From: Dolichospermum sp. LEGE 00240
GTDB taxonomy: Bacteria > Cyanobacteriota > Cyanobacteriia > Cyanobacteriales > Nostocaceae
Reading direction: 5' to 3'
DNA: 64,000 nucleotides
NCBI RefSeq assembly: GCF_015207875.1
Contig: NZ_JADEVZ010000013.1
Coordinates: 24,116 to 88,115 of the forward strand
In this document: one piece after another, positions 1-8,213 of the stretch
How the letters are laid out: the number at the start of each line of letters is the position of its first letter
Position numbering within the stretch: position 1 is the stretch's first letter
Translations under genes and position numbers: made by a program
The notes under the pieces: model-generated
Database searches by the model: none
Seen by the model: the letters and a program-made list of their open reading frames with translations, nothing else
What the model was told of the DNA's origin: nothing

Positions 1-464
1 TCTGGTTTCCCTTGGAGAATTATTTCTAAAGCTTGCCAATTACCGCATAAATCGGGAATTAATACTTCTATTGTTGTCTGAGGCGAAACTTCATGAATAG
101 CATTAATACAGTGGACAAACTGAGATGCACCACCATCAGGTAAATCATCTCGGTTAACGGAAGTAATCACGACGTGATTAAGCTGCATTCGCCGCACTGC
201 TTCCGCTAGTCGTATGGGTTCGGTGGGATCTAAGGCTTGGGGTTTCTTTTCAAAATCAATATCACAGTAAGGACAAGCTCTAGTACAGGCTGGCCCCATA
301 ATTAAAAATGTGGCAGTACCCGCGTTGAAGCATTCCCCAATATTGGGACAGGAAGCTTCTTCGCAAACGGTATTCAGGGCTAAATCCCGCAAAATTTCTT
401 TAACGTTACCAACACGCTCCCATTGAGGCGCTTTCACTCTCAACCAGTCTGGTTTTACAGTCAC
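1..464 (-). CDS. lipA: Lipoyl synthase, 5' part (gene runs off the window)
   Basis: Radical-SAM enzyme that inserts two sulfurs into protein-bound octanoyl chains to make the lipoyl cofactor of 2-oxoacid dehydrogenases and the glycine cleavage system. Only the N-terminal ~154 residues are inside the window. The start must be GTG at 464, since an in-frame TAG lies two codons upstream. Two cysteine sets of the family are visible: the auxiliary-cluster set ([12 protein letters not shown], ~residue 26-37) and the radical-SAM CxxxCxxC (CTRACPYC, ~52-59), followed by the [10 protein letters not shown] stretch. Many cyanobacteria have two lipA paralogues; I cannot tell which one this is. Confidence 0.93.
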   Translation of the reverse strand, partial: MTVKPDWLRVKAPQWERVGNVKEILRDLALNTVCEEASCPNIGECFNAGTATFLIMGPACTRACPYCDIDFEKKPQALDPTEPIRLAEAVRRMQLNHVVITSVNRDDLPDGGASQFVHCINAIHEVSPQTTIEVLIPDLCGNWQALEIILQGKP

Positions 465-548
465 AGTCTACTTTTACCATTTTAGTTATACAAATCTTAT
501 GGTAGCAAGCAAAGACCTTGGAGGCAGATGAAATATTTGTTATTTTAT

Positions 549-878
549 AAGGGAAATGCCGAAAACCCTTGAAGATGTAGCTGACTTAGGAAGCTACATC
601 TGTGCTTTAGGCAAGGGATGAAGGCTAGAGGCTTTCCTTTATCCTGCATTGATTTTAATCCATATTCGTGATACAACTATATTGTCACTAAAGACGTAAA
701 AAGCTACCGAGAGACTCTCGGAAAGTTACGCTTGTCAGATATGATTTCGCCCGCCAGGTCTAACGAAATCAGGGCAAGAACCCAAATATTTAAGGCAGTG
801 CCTGAAACTGGGATAACTGAGGGATATAGACTGAAACTCTCTATAGAATCTCCGCGTCTTTAGACCGGAGAGTGTCAA
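549..878 (+). mobile_element. Copy 1 of a 330-bp ORF-less IS200/IS605-type element
   Basis: The sequence is >99% identical to 50234-50563 (I count two differences) and is related to the inverted copy at 59497-59829. It begins with AAGGGAAATGCC right after a TTAT tetramer (545-548) and ends with GGAGAGTGTCAA. There is no target duplication. The left end holds the hairpin AAGGG/CCCTT and a second hairpin (GATGTAGCT/AGCTACATC). The middle has a perfect CCGAGAG-A-CTCTCGG stem, and the right end has TCTCCG..GTCT/AGAC.CGGAGA. Hairpin ends, insertion 3' of a tetranucleotide and no duplication are IS200/IS605 hallmarks. No transposase or TnpB is encoded. It lies 45 bp upstream of tRNA-Pro. Confidence 0.82.
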
Positions 879-923
879 AATGATTGTGGTAATATTTTTA
901 TATAATGAATGCCACTTTTGTGG

Positions 924-997
924 CGGGATGTGGCGCAGCTTGGTAGCGCACTTCGTTCGGGACGAAGGGGCCGCTGGTTCGAATCCAGTCATCCCGA
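924..997 (+). tRNA. tRNA-Pro, anticodon CGG
   Basis: A 74-nt cloverleaf: acceptor CGGGATG pairs with CATCCCG, discriminator A997, D arm with AGCTTGGTAGCGC, anticodon stem CTTCG/CGAAG with loop TTCGGGA (anticodon CGG), and T arm GCTGGTTCGAATCCAGT. The 3' CCA is not encoded. Bases 946-962 are the target of a homing CRISPR guide encoded at 1166-1182, and a transposon end begins 10 bp after the gene. Confidence 0.96.
943..962 (+). other. Protospacer (946-962) with GTA PAM (943-945) inside tRNA-Pro
   Basis: The 17 bases GCGCACTTCGTTCGGGA are identical to the guide encoded on the minus strand at 1182-1166. The triplet directly 5' is GTA, which fits the GTN PAM known for Cas12k. From the last PAM base (945) to the first base of the transposon end (1007) is 62 bp, inside the 60-66 bp window known for type V-K CAST insertion. 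The match stops after base 17, as described for the short homing guides of V-K elements. Confidence 0.85.
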
Positions 998-1006
998 TTG
1001 TTGTTT

Positions 1007-1091
1007 TGTCACTTGCCAGATTATTTGACCGCGTTGACAAATTGGTGTCCGTCTTGCCAAATTATTGTCCGCGTTGCCAAATTACCTAATC
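1007..1091 (+). mobile_element. Type V-K CAST transposon end (TnsB-site array)
   Basis: Starting at TGTCAC there are four tandem 20-21 bp units: TTGCCAGATTATTTGACCGC, TTGACAAATTGGTGTCCGTC, TTGCCAAATTATTGTCCGCG, and a partial TTGCCAAATTACC. Repeated TGACAAATTA-N-TGTC units of this sort are the TnsB binding sites at the ends of cyanobacterial V-K elements. The internal placement of the homing guide (~175 bp in) matches, as I recall it, the left end of the Scytonema hofmannii element. The end abuts the tRNA-Pro target at the expected spacing. I found no matching right end in the window. Confidence 0.8.
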
Positions 1092-1165
1092 ATCATCGTG
1101 TATTGGCATTGGAAGCTATTACAATAATAGCTTTTATTTATTGGTATTGCTTCAGTTACGGAAAA

Positions 1166-1196
1166 TCCCGAACGAAGTGCGCCTTTCAACCCACCT
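1166..1196 (-). ncRNA. Delocalised homing crRNA: half CRISPR repeat plus 17-nt guide
   Basis: Read on the minus strand, AGGTGGGTTGAAAG (1196-1183) matches the 3' part of type V-K CRISPR repeats, which end in GGGTGGGTTGAAAG. It is followed directly by a guide (1182-1166) identical to tRNA-Pro 946-962. There is no array: a single repeat with a degenerate 5' half, as known for delocalised V-K homing guides. No cas12k, tracrRNA or second repeat is visible nearby. Transcription is not shown by the sequence. Confidence 0.8.
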
Positions 1197-1199
1197 AAA

Positions 1200-1352
1200 A
1201 TGTTTTATATGCCTGGGGTTAGCAAGCAAGTTACCAAGATAGCAATTCCTACGGATCACTTTGCGATCGCATCTCTGGATGAAGGTAAAGCTGTGATTCC
1301 CGTATGGTTGGATGTTATTTATCAGCAGTTGGCGGTTAAGCTAAAAATGTGA
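1200..1352 (+). CDS. Short ORF of 50 aa, likely cargo remnant of the CAST
   Basis: An ATG at 1200 opens a 50-codon frame (MFYMPGVSKQVTKIAIPTD... ending AVKLKM) containing a HIP1 site. I do not recognise the protein and it has no clear ribosome-binding site. It begins inside the region between the CAST end and the tniQ relic, so it may be a cargo fragment or the tail of a lost gene. It may not be expressed. Confidence 0.3.
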   Translation: MFYMPGVSKQVTKIAIPTDHFAIASLDEGKAVIPVWLDVIYQQLAVKLKM

Positions 1353-1370
1353 TGGGTACAATAAATTAGG

Positions 1371-1538
1371 ACTTACGCACTATACAAATTAACCATGATG
1401 TGAATGAACGAAAATCCGTCGTTTCAGGCTTTAGGCGATTAACTTCTGTTCAATAGCGAACTGCTTGCAGCAGCGCTTCGCTATCGCTCAAAAATAATCA
1501 AAAAATCACGTTAAAATGCCCAAAACCCATACCTCATA
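1371..1538. repeat. Spacer with one end of the GGACTTACGCA dispersed repeat
   Basis: AGGACTTACGCA near 1370 is the same terminal motif that bounds the 19423-19545 repeat and recurs at ~58795. The rest (including a CTTGCAGCAGCGCTTCGCTATCGC palindromic part) is repeat debris. I see no gene here. Confidence 0.45.
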
Positions 1539-1778
1539 GTAACCGTTCACGGGGGGTACAAAAAACGCTCTATATGAGATTCCACGAAAACAGCATGAAA
1601 AACGTTATAGATTTGATTTTTTTAGGTCATTTGAAATTCGCAAAATCTCTATATCGGTCTGCAAATCGTTTTCCAGCCAATTTAAGAACCATTCGTTAAT
1701 ATGTCAAGTTGCCTGAAAAACCCAACAGACAAAGCTTTCAGGTTTTTTAATAAATTCTCACCCCCTGTGAACGGTTAC
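1539..1778. mobile_element. 240-bp element with ~19-bp terminal inverted repeats
   Basis: The left end GTAACCGTTCACGGGGGGT (1539-1557) and the right end (CACCCCCTGTGAACGGTTAC, to 1778) are inverted copies with one mismatch over 19 bp. The interior has no ORF of note. The GTAAC start resembles IS66-type ends, but the 8 bp on the two sides (acctcata and attagcag) do not match, so a target duplication is not visible. It is probably a non-autonomous derivative sitting within the CAST remains. Confidence 0.55.
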
Positions 1779-1782
1779 ATTA

Positions 1783-2085
1783 GCAGTAGCTACTCAAAAA
1801 ACTTATGAAACTTTGAGCAAAAAGACAAATCAAGATGATATATATGACGATCTAGTAAAAAGACTATTTAAAGATAGATTACATAAAGCAAATGTTAATC
1901 ATATCGTTTTTGCTAGACGTGGTAAAACTGCACGAGAAGAAGCACTACAACAAGCTATTAATCAAGCAAAAATAAATTTTGAAACAAAATGGAAAATATC
2001 TTCCGATAGTACAACTATTATTAAACCCGACCTTCACCCGCAGTTGTATTATATCATTGATATTAAAAACATTCAAATAATGTAA
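1783..2085 (+). pseudogene. C-terminal remnant of an unrecognised protein
   Basis: An open frame of ~100 codons ending at the TAA at 2083-2085 (...YETLSKKTNQDDIYDDLVKRLF...). It has no ATG; the only usable start is TTG at 1813, without a Shine-Dalgarno. It is Lys/Asp/Gln-rich and lower in GC than its neighbours. Directly upstream lies the 240-bp inverted-repeat element, which may have cut off the 5' part. It is probably CAST cargo. I do not assign a function. Confidence 0.35.
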
Positions 2086-2149
2086 TGAATTAAAACCAAT
2101 ATTGTGGTTAATATGTACCATAAAATAGCAAGCGATCGCTCATGATATC

Positions 2150-2521
2150 CTAAATTTTCTTTTGATGTTGTACCATCTCCCCAAACGGCAAAAAACACCG
2201 ATGACACCAACCATCAACCCACAACGCCGGAACTTTGAACCTAGCTCCACAATTAGGACACTCAGACAACAAACTTAAATGATGATGCTGACACCCCTGA
2301 GTCACCTTAAACTGCCACTCAATCCGATGACAAGGCGACTCCACATAACAACCAGCACAAAGCCGAATCGGTTCAAGATTCATTCCCACCCCAGCAGGTG
2401 GTAACATCTGCTCTAACCTATTAGCATCAACCCCCACAACCTTAGCCACAGCCTCCAATTGTTGCCGAGAGGGAGGGGGATTAAAACGAAACTTTTCCCA
2501 ACGAGCGATCGCACTGGCCAA
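2150..2521 (-). pseudogene. tniQ: Truncated TniQ of a type V-K CAST
   Basis: TniQ links the Cas12k effector to the TnsC/TnsB transposition machinery. The frame carries two zinc-binding pairs typical of small V-K TniQ: LCAGCY...SPCH, then CPNC and CHRC. The MLPPAGVGM and EPIRLC...ESPCHRIEWQ motifs agree closely with my memory of the 167-aa Scytonema hofmannii TniQ. About 45 N-terminal residues are missing: homology starts at SAIARWEKF, and the upstream bases (2530-2575) belong to a GTAGG/CCCAAC dispersed repeat. The only start is TTG at 2521. The gene reads towards the CAST end at 1007, opposite to what a left-end orientation predicts, so an inversion or a second element may be involved. Confidence 0.8.
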
Positions 2522-2580
2522 GACGCAGGAAAAACCAACATTTACACATCCTACGTTGGGTTTCGTTCCTCAATCAAACC

Positions 2581-4251
2581 TTAAAAAGGTGGTAATTCTT
2601 TCAAAATGGTAAAGCGAATATGGTTAATAGCCAAGTCACCTAGTGAAATCTCTTCTTTTGTTAAGCGGATGCCATTTCTGCGTAAGGTTTCAAAGGTGAT
2701 GCCTTTACCAATTTCGATGTGATACCAGCATAAGCCCATGAAGAACCTTGTAGGATATGGACCACCTTCTTCGAGATCATCAGGATTGGATTCCATTGGC
2801 AACCAACCAATTCCAGGAATGTAAAACTCTAACCAAACATGATTAAAATCAGGTTGAAGAGGAACGCCCTGGTGTTCGGCATAGACTGGACATTTATATC
2901 TACCAACGGTGCGACAAGGAATGCCATTGAGGCGACAAAGTGCTAGTAATACACCTACATATTCTCCACAAGAACCAGTACCCCGATCCAAGGCGATATC
3001 AGGTGAGTCAATATGGGGTTTAATGGCATAGGATAATTGATCATAGACATAGTTACGGATACTGTACATTTTCCGTAATATGTTGGTTTCTGTACCAACG
3101 GCTGTGCGGGCTGCACGGATAACAATATCGGTATCCATTGCCAGGTCGTCATCATCTACCAGATAGCGGGTTTTTAATTCTGGTGACAGTTCGGGAACAT
3201 CTTCCACGTCTCTAGGAGTGATGCGATGTTTAATGCCGCGTACTTCTACTAATGCCTTCCAGCCAAATATGTGACGTTCACCGGGGGCAATGCTATCAAA
3301 TTTAAATACGGCTACTCTTTGTCCGTCAATGATTTCTTCAGTGAAAGGTAAACCAATATGTTCAACTTGTTGGACTTTTTGGCGTTGGGTTTCTGAGGGG
3401 AGGGCTATACGCCATTCTATATCGGCTAAGTAAACTTCATCCAGGGGGGAAATTTCCTCAACATAAGACATTTCTATGAGATAGCCATTGGAGAGGGCGT
3501 AGCGTTTATCCTCCTGGTAATGATATTGTAGGGAATGAATGAATGTGCGATCGCGGTAGGTTAATTCAAAACAGGGGTCAGCGTTGGGATTATCCCGAAT
3601 ATAGGGTTCTTCGCTGGAGTATGCCACATAAATCCGATCTTTGCCTGTATCATCCTGTCCGTGAACGGCGATACCTGTAGGAGAATCAAAAGGCGTGAGA
3701 ACACTAAAACGGACTTCTCCAGTTGCCCTATCCATAGAGTAAACTGTTTGTTCCGTGCGATCGCATACCCACAAAGTTTCTTTACTAACTGCTAAATTTT
3801 GTATACCGACACCAGGGGCATAAAATCTGGTGATTTCCTTGCGGGTATCTCGATTAAAAATCAAAATATAGCCAAGTCTTTGGCAACTAACATAAACGGT
3901 AGATTCCCAAACGGCCACACCATCAGCAGGATAGGGTAAAGTCACAAAATGCTCTAACCCTAAAGATGCCAATTTACATAAATAGACACTGTTCCCACGA
4001 GTCACCCACAGATCATCTTCCCACACGGCTAAACCGGTAACTTCTTGAAATTCGCGGACTTGGTGGGGATTGATAATTTTGCTGTTATCGGTAAGGGGGT
4101 CAATTTCTAATAAATGACCTTTAACCGTATCAATAGCAATAAGTTTATCTTTAATGGAAGCAATACCGTAGAGGGTAGCAGCAGTAACTGGTCTGATTAT
4201 TTTTTGCCCAAACATCTGGCTCACCGTCAAACTAGGTAGTGGAACACTCAT
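2581..4251 (-). CDS. Transglutaminase-like protein with N-terminal beta-propeller
   Basis: A 556-aa protein without a signal peptide. Residues ~15-215 consist of blade-like repeats of the NHL/SMP-30 type (e.g. GIASIKDKLIAID, GLAVWEDDLWV, GVAVWESTVYVSC). The C-terminal part (~380-510) is a transglutaminase/protease core with a Cys in GSCGEYVGVL (~428), His in FNHVWLEF (~471) and an acidic residue in MESNPDD (~487), so the Cys-His-Asp triad seems intact. Bacterial members act as cysteine proteases or peptide cross-linkers; the substrate is unknown. The propeller may serve for binding. It stands alone on this strand, 60 bp from the tniQ relic. Confidence 0.75.
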   Translation of the reverse strand: MSVPLPSLTVSQMFGQKIIRPVTAATLYGIASIKDKLIAIDTVKGHLLEIDPLTDNSKIINPHQVREFQEVTGLAVWEDDLWVTRGNSVYLCKLASLGLEHFVTLPYPADGVAVWESTVYVSCQRLGYILIFNRDTRKEITRFYAPGVGIQNLAVSKETLWVCDRTEQTVYSMDRATGEVRFSVLTPFDSPTGIAVHGQDDTGKDRIYVAYSSEEPYIRDNPNADPCFELTYRDRTFIHSLQYHYQEDKRYALSNGYLIEMSYVEEISPLDEVYLADIEWRIALPSETQRQKVQQVEHIGLPFTEEIIDGQRVAVFKFDSIAPGERHIFGWKALVEVRGIKHRITPRDVEDVPELSPELKTRYLVDDDDLAMDTDIVIRAARTAVGTETNILRKMYSIRNYVYDQLSYAIKPHIDSPDIALDRGTGSCGEYVGVLLALCRLNGIPCRTVGRYKCPVYAEHQGVPLQPDFNHVWLEFYIPGIGWLPMESNPDDLEEGGPYPTRFFMGLCWYHIEIGKGITFETLRRNGIRLTKEEISLGDLAINHIRFTILKELPPF

Positions 4252-4261
4252 AAATTATTAT

Positions 4262-4400
4262 TTATTAACAACAGTTGCCATAGAGAAAGGAGTCAGGAGT
4301 CAGGAGTTCAGGAGTCAGGAGGAAGAAGGAAGAAGAAAGAATAAAATTACCCAATGACCAATGACCAATGACCAATGACCAATGACCAATGACAACTGAC
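4262..4400. repeat. Tandem heptamers upstream of the P-type ATPase
   Basis: GGAGTCA units (from ~4290) are followed by AATGACC repeated about five times in a row (4350-4393). These are the short tandemly repeated repetitive sequences common in heterocystous cyanobacteria. They fill most of the divergent intergenic region between the transglutaminase-like gene and the ATPase gene. Confidence 0.8.
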
Positions 4401-4475
4401 AATTGACCAATTCCACATTTTCGGACATCACTAAATTATGATCGAATTTTGTAACCATTTCCTGTAACCTACACG

Positions 4476-7346
4476 ATGTCTGCTCATTCTTTACCTGAAT
4501 CTACCCACCTCTGGCATGGTTTGGAAGTTGAAAAAGCTTTAGAAATGCTTGATAGTGACGCAAACAGCGGCTTAACCTCCCAAGAAGTTGAACAGCGTCG
4601 TCAGAAGTATGGACTCAATGAACTCGAAGAAAATGGAGGTCGTAGTCCTTGGCAAATTCTGCTAGATCAGTTTACCAATATCATGTTATTGATGCTGATT
4701 GCCGTTGCCCTTATTTCTGGCTTTTTGGATTTAGTGGCTTTGACTGGGGGGACATTAAAACCCGGTGAAGTGCCATTTAAAGACACAATTGCCATTATGG
4801 CTATAGTTATCCTCAATGGTATTTTGGGCTATGTCCAAGAAAGCCGGGCCGAAAAAGCTCTAGCAGCCTTGAAAAAACTGTCTTCTCCCTCAGTGCGAGT
4901 CCTACGTGACGGTAAACTGGGGGATGTGGCGGCTAAGGAGCTAGTACCGGGGGATGTGATGCTGCTGGAAGCGGGTGTACAAATAGCTGCGGACGGTCGC
5001 TTAATAGAACAGTCTAATTTGCAAGTGCGAGAATCGGCTCTTACAGGTGAAGCCGAAGCTGTCAATAAGCAAGCCATACTTACACTACCAGAAGATGCAC
5101 CATTAGGCGATCGCCTCAATTCAGTTTTTCAAGGTACGGAAGTCCTCCAAGGTCGGGCGAAGGTACTGGTAACTCACACCGGAATGCGCACAGAACTAGG
5201 CAAAATTGCCGCCATGTTGCAGTCTGTGGACGGTGAACCTACGCCTTTACAGCAGCGCATGACCCAATTGGGTAATGTTCTCGTCAGTGGTTCTTTAATT
5301 CTTGTAGCCATAGTAGTTGGTGGTGGACTAATTCATGATCTAACTAAAGGAATAGGTTGGAAGAATTTACAAGAATTAGTGGAAGTTTCTTTAAGTATGG
5401 CGGTGGCGGTAGTTCCTGAAGGTTTACCTGCGGTAATCACTGTGACTCTGGCTTTGGGAACTCAGCGTATGGTCAAGCATCACGCTTTAATTCGCAAACT
5501 CCCAGCCGTAGAGACTCTTGGTTCTGTAACTACTATTTGTTCTGATAAAACCGGAACTCTAACTCAAAATAAAATGGTGGTACAGTCGGTGTACACCAAT
5601 AATTCTACCTTTCGCGTCACTGGAGAAGGTTATACTCCCATTGGCGATTTTCAATTAAATGGTGAAAAAGCCAGTTTAGATGAAGTCCCGGAAATTTCCG
5701 CCTTGCTTGTTCCCTGTGCTGTTTGTAATGATGCTGTTTTGCAACAACAACAAGGAGTATGGGCAATTTTAGGCGACCCCACTGAAGGGGCTTTAGTTAC
5801 CTTGGCAGGAAAAGCCGGAATTGAACAAGACCAATGGAGTAGTAAATTACCCCGTGTTTCCGAATTTCCCTTTTCTTCTGAACGGAAGCGCATGAGTGTG
5901 ATTTGTCAACTAGAAGCTGTAGCCACTGGTGATACTTCTTTAACCGCCATTGACCCAGCGATTGCTGGTTTTGTGGAATCGGAACAATACTTAATGTTTA
6001 CCAAGGGTTCACCAGAATTAACTTTGGAAAGGTGTACAAAAATCCATTTAGGTAATCACTCGATTCCTATCAGTGACGAACACCGCAGCCAAATTTTGGT
6101 AGCTAATGACCAGATGGCGGGTAAAGGTTTACGGGTCTTAGGTTTTGCTTATAAACCTTTAGCTGAAGTTCCCCCAGATGGTTCTCATGATACATCTGAG
6201 GTAGATTTGGTCTGGTTGGGGTTGGTGGGAATGCTAGACGCGCCTCGTCCAGAAGTGAGGGCGGCTGTGCAAGAATGTCGCCACGCGGGAATCCGTCCGA
6301 TTATGATTACTGGCGACCATCAATTAACTGCTCAGGCGATCGCTATTGATTTGGGAATTGCCCAAGTAGGTGATAGAGTCCTCACTGGTAAGGAATTACA
6401 ACTTCTCAGTGACCAGGAATTAGAGGAACAGGTTGACTTAGTGAGTATTTACGCGAGAGTCTCCCCTGAACATAAATTAAGAATTGTCCAAGCTTTGCAA
6501 CGTCGCGGGCGATTTGTGGCAATGACAGGCGATGGCGTGAATGATGCTCCCGCCCTCAAACAAGCCGATATCGGCATTGCCATGGGCATCACAGGTACAG
6601 ATGTGAGCAAGGAAGCCAGCGACATGATCCTCCTAGATGACAATTTTGCCACCATAGTCGCTGCCACGAAGGAAGGTAGAGTTGTTTATACTAATATTCG
6701 CAGGTTTATCAAGTATATTCTTGGTAGTAATATTGGGGAAGTTCTCACCATTGCGGCTGCGCCATTGTTGGGATTAGGAGGTGTTCCTTTGAGTCCTTTG
6801 CAAATTCTCTGGATGAATTTGGTAACAGACGGTTTACCAGCTTTAGCATTAGCTGTAGAACCCCCTGAACCTGATGTGATGGAACGTCCTCCCTTTAGTC
6901 CCCGTGAAAGTATTTTTGCTAGGGGTTTAGGTTCTTACATGATTCGCATTGGGATTGTCTTCGCTGTGATTACAATTATCCTCATGGAATGGGCTTACCA
7001 TCATTCTCATGCAGCCGGGTATCAAGGACATGAAGATACTTGGAAGACAATGGTATTTACTTCATTATGTCTAGCACAAATGGGTCATGCGATCGCCATT
7101 CGTTCTAATAATAGACTTACCATCGAAATGAATCCCTTTTCTAATCCCTTTGTATTAGGGTCAGTCATTGTCACCACGATTTTGCAATTGATGTTAATTT
7201 ATGTTCCACCCCTGCAAAGTTTCTTTGGTACTCATGCACTGAGTTTAGAAGAATTAGGAATTTGTATCGGTTTTAGTGCTTTAATGTTTGTCTGGATTGA
7301 AGGTGAGAAGATATTCTTCCGCTTAATGGGCAAAAGGAATGTTTAA
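4476..7346 (+). CDS. Cation-transporting P-type ATPase, Ca2+ type (P2A)
   Basis: A 956-aa inner-membrane pump that uses ATP to export cations. In order: cation-ATPase N domain (~10-80), actuator domain with LTGEAEAV (~190), transmembrane helix 4 with VVPEGLP (~312-318, the Ca-site motif of P2A pumps), phosphorylation loop [11 protein letters not shown] (Asp ~356), nucleotide domain with FTKGSPE, hinge [10 protein letters not shown] (~684-693), and a C-terminal membrane domain with [10 protein letters not shown]. Length and motifs fit PacL/PMR1-like Ca2+ ATPases. Mn2+ or Na+/K+ transport cannot be excluded. It is monocistronic and followed by an inverted repeat at 7358-7436. Confidence 0.9.
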   Translation: MSAHSLPESTHLWHGLEVEKALEMLDSDANSGLTSQEVEQRRQKYGLNELEENGGRSPWQILLDQFTNIMLLMLIAVALISGFLDLVALTGGTLKPGEVPFKDTIAIMAIVILNGILGYVQESRAEKALAALKKLSSPSVRVLRDGKLGDVAAKELVPGDVMLLEAGVQIAADGRLIEQSNLQVRESALTGEAEAVNKQAILTLPEDAPLGDRLNSVFQGTEVLQGRAKVLVTHTGMRTELGKIAAMLQSVDGEPTPLQQRMTQLGNVLVSGSLILVAIVVGGGLIHDLTKGIGWKNLQELVEVSLSMAVAVVPEGLPAVITVTLALGTQRMVKHHALIRKLPAVETLGSVTTICSDKTGTLTQNKMVVQSVYTNNSTFRVTGEGYTPIGDFQLNGEKASLDEVPEISALLVPCAVCNDAVLQQQQGVWAILGDPTEGALVTLAGKAGIEQDQWSSKLPRVSEFPFSSERKRMSVICQLEAVATGDTSLTAIDPAIAGFVESEQYLMFTKGSPELTLERCTKIHLGNHSIPISDEHRSQILVANDQMAGKGLRVLGFAYKPLAEVPPDGSHDTSEVDLVWLGLVGMLDAPRPEVRAAVQECRHAGIRPIMITGDHQLTAQAIAIDLGIAQVGDRVLTGKELQLLSDQELEEQVDLVSIYARVSPEHKLRIVQALQRRGRFVAMTGDGVNDAPALKQADIGIAMGITGTDVSKEASDMILLDDNFATIVAATKEGRVVYTNIRRFIKYILGSNIGEVLTIAAAPLLGLGGVPLSPLQILWMNLVTDGLPALALAVEPPEPDVMERPPFSPRESIFARGLGSYMIRIGIVFAVITIILMEWAYHHSHAAGYQGHEDTWKTMVFTSLCLAQMGHAIAIRSNNRLTIEMNPFSNPFVLGSVIVTTILQLMLIYVPPLQSFFGTHALSLEELGICIGFSALMFVWIEGEKIFFRLMGKRNV

Positions 7347-7357
7347 TTGATAAATTG

Positions 7358-7436
7358 TCAGAATCAGGATTTACAGGATTTGAAGATTAACAGGATTTCA
7401 TTTCATTATCTTTGGATTTTTTTATCCTGATTCTGA
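7358..7436. repeat. Inverted repeat TCAGAATCAGGAT / ATCCTGATTCTGA
   Basis: Perfect 13-bp arms at 7358-7370 and 7424-7436 surround an A/T-rich centre with several CAGGATT units. This palindromic repeat is common after genes in Nostocales. It could act as a weak terminator for the ATPase gene, but it has no clean U-tract. Confidence 0.65.
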
Positions 7437-7440
7437 TATT

Positions 7441-7602
7441 TACCAATTAGTCATCAATATGTATCGAAAAATCAACTTCAACAAGATCCAGAATTTCATC
7501 GTCAATCCTGTAGGGGCGGGGTTTCCCCGCCCTTAATTGTATTGCTGCATAAAAAAATCTTGGTGCGGGGACAATTCTAGAATTAATTAGGAGATAGATA
7601 TC
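7441..7602. other. Spacer with gene debris and a GTAGGGGCG palindrome
   Basis: Minus-strand codons over 7447-7508 read RIDDEILDLVEVDFSIHIDD-stop, which looks like the tail of a lost protein. It is joined directly to GTAGGGGCGGGGTTTCCCCGCCC (from ~7510), one of several GTAGGGGC palindromes in the window (also ~25646, ~41082, ~53187). No intact gene. Confidence 0.4.
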
Positions 7603-8037
7603 ATGGGTGAATCCAAACGGAGAAAACAGCAAGATCCCAACTACGGGAAAGTTAAAAATCCTGTCAAAAATCTTATGAAAGTTTTTTGCCCATTCTTTGA
7701 AGATTACGATAATTTATCTCATCTCGATGGTGATACTATATCGTTGATGATAGCTAAACAGGGTTACAAAGAAACGGGTTTGAAAGGCATAATTGTCACA
7801 GGATATCTAGCCGAACATTTATTAAAAGACTATCCTCCCGAATCTGAATTAGTCCAAGCCTTCAAACAACATGGAAATATTTATGTTACTTCCACATTAG
7901 CCCTAGCGTATTTGGAAAATGATATAAACAAAGAGGAAAATCTTAGGAATTTTGATACATACGACCCATTAAATGACTTTATATGTATGAAAAGCGATTC
8001 TAAAAAGTACCAAGTAAGTTTGGTGACAGGATCTTAA
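7603..8037 (+). CDS. Hypothetical protein
   Basis: 144 aa, starting at an ATG with AGGAGATAG 7 bp upstream (a good Shine-Dalgarno). The basic N-terminus (MGESKRRKQQDPNYGK) is a recurring cyanobacterial leader seen on several otherwise unrelated small proteins. The remainder is a soluble alpha/beta sequence with no motif I recognise. There are no membrane segments or cysteine clusters (one Cys near 30 and one near 127). It is low in GC compared with the ATPase. Function unknown. Confidence 0.7.
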   Translation: MGESKRRKQQDPNYGKVKNPVKNLMKVFCPFFEDYDNLSHLDGDTISLMIAKQGYKETGLKGIIVTGYLAEHLLKDYPPESELVQAFKQHGNIYVTSTLALAYLENDINKEENLRNFDTYDPLNDFICMKSDSKKYQVSLVTGS

Positions 8038-8078
8038 AAAAATTTTCTCATCTCCCACAAAATCCCCAAAAGAATCCC

Positions 8079-8213
8079 GGCGACTGGAAGTCACGGCTAC
8101 ACAAGCAAAACCCACCTGCGTGGGTTTTAAATTTCCCTAGTCCGCCTACGCGGACTTTGTTTGTATAGCCGTGTATCCCTGACGGAAGCCGGAGGCATCT
8201 TTCTAATCGCCAG
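8079..8213. repeat. Dispersed palindromic repeat (AAACCCACC...GGTGGACTTTG family), copy 1
   Basis: It contains AACCCACCTGCGTGGGTTT and a matching AGTCCGCCTACGCGGACT hairpin between GGCTACACAAG and TTGTATAGCC arms. Related copies lie at 25801-25925, 50644-50797 and 55039-55236. The last carries 18-bp terminal inverted repeats, so this is a miniature mobile element family. No ORF. Confidence 0.7.

Noticed and set aside
549..878. The 330-bp repeat as a group I or group II intron or a HEARO-type RNA
   Set aside because: No group I P/Q/R/S core or group II domain V is visible. The boundaries (after TTAT, ending GTCAA, no duplication) are fully explained by IS200/IS605-type insertion. Splicing cannot be excluded for copy 3 but is not needed.
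735..1040. 101-aa minus-strand ORF covering the repeat and tRNA-Pro
   Set aside because: It runs through the mobile repeat and antisense to the tRNA; its NLASDK...TGMTGFEPA part is just reverse tRNA sequence.
880..1198. Plus-strand ORFs across tRNA-Pro and the TnsB-site array
   Set aside because: They translate tRNA and transposon-end repeats. No ribosome-binding site and no protein character.
1166..2150. A full CRISPR array or cas12k near the homing guide
   Set aside because: Only one half-repeat is present. No second repeat, tracrRNA or effector frame is visible between the guide and tniQ.
7447..7632. 61-aa minus-strand ORF before the 7603 gene
   Set aside because: It crosses a GTAGGGGCG palindrome and overlaps the start of the real gene. 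Only its last 20 codons look like old coding DNA.
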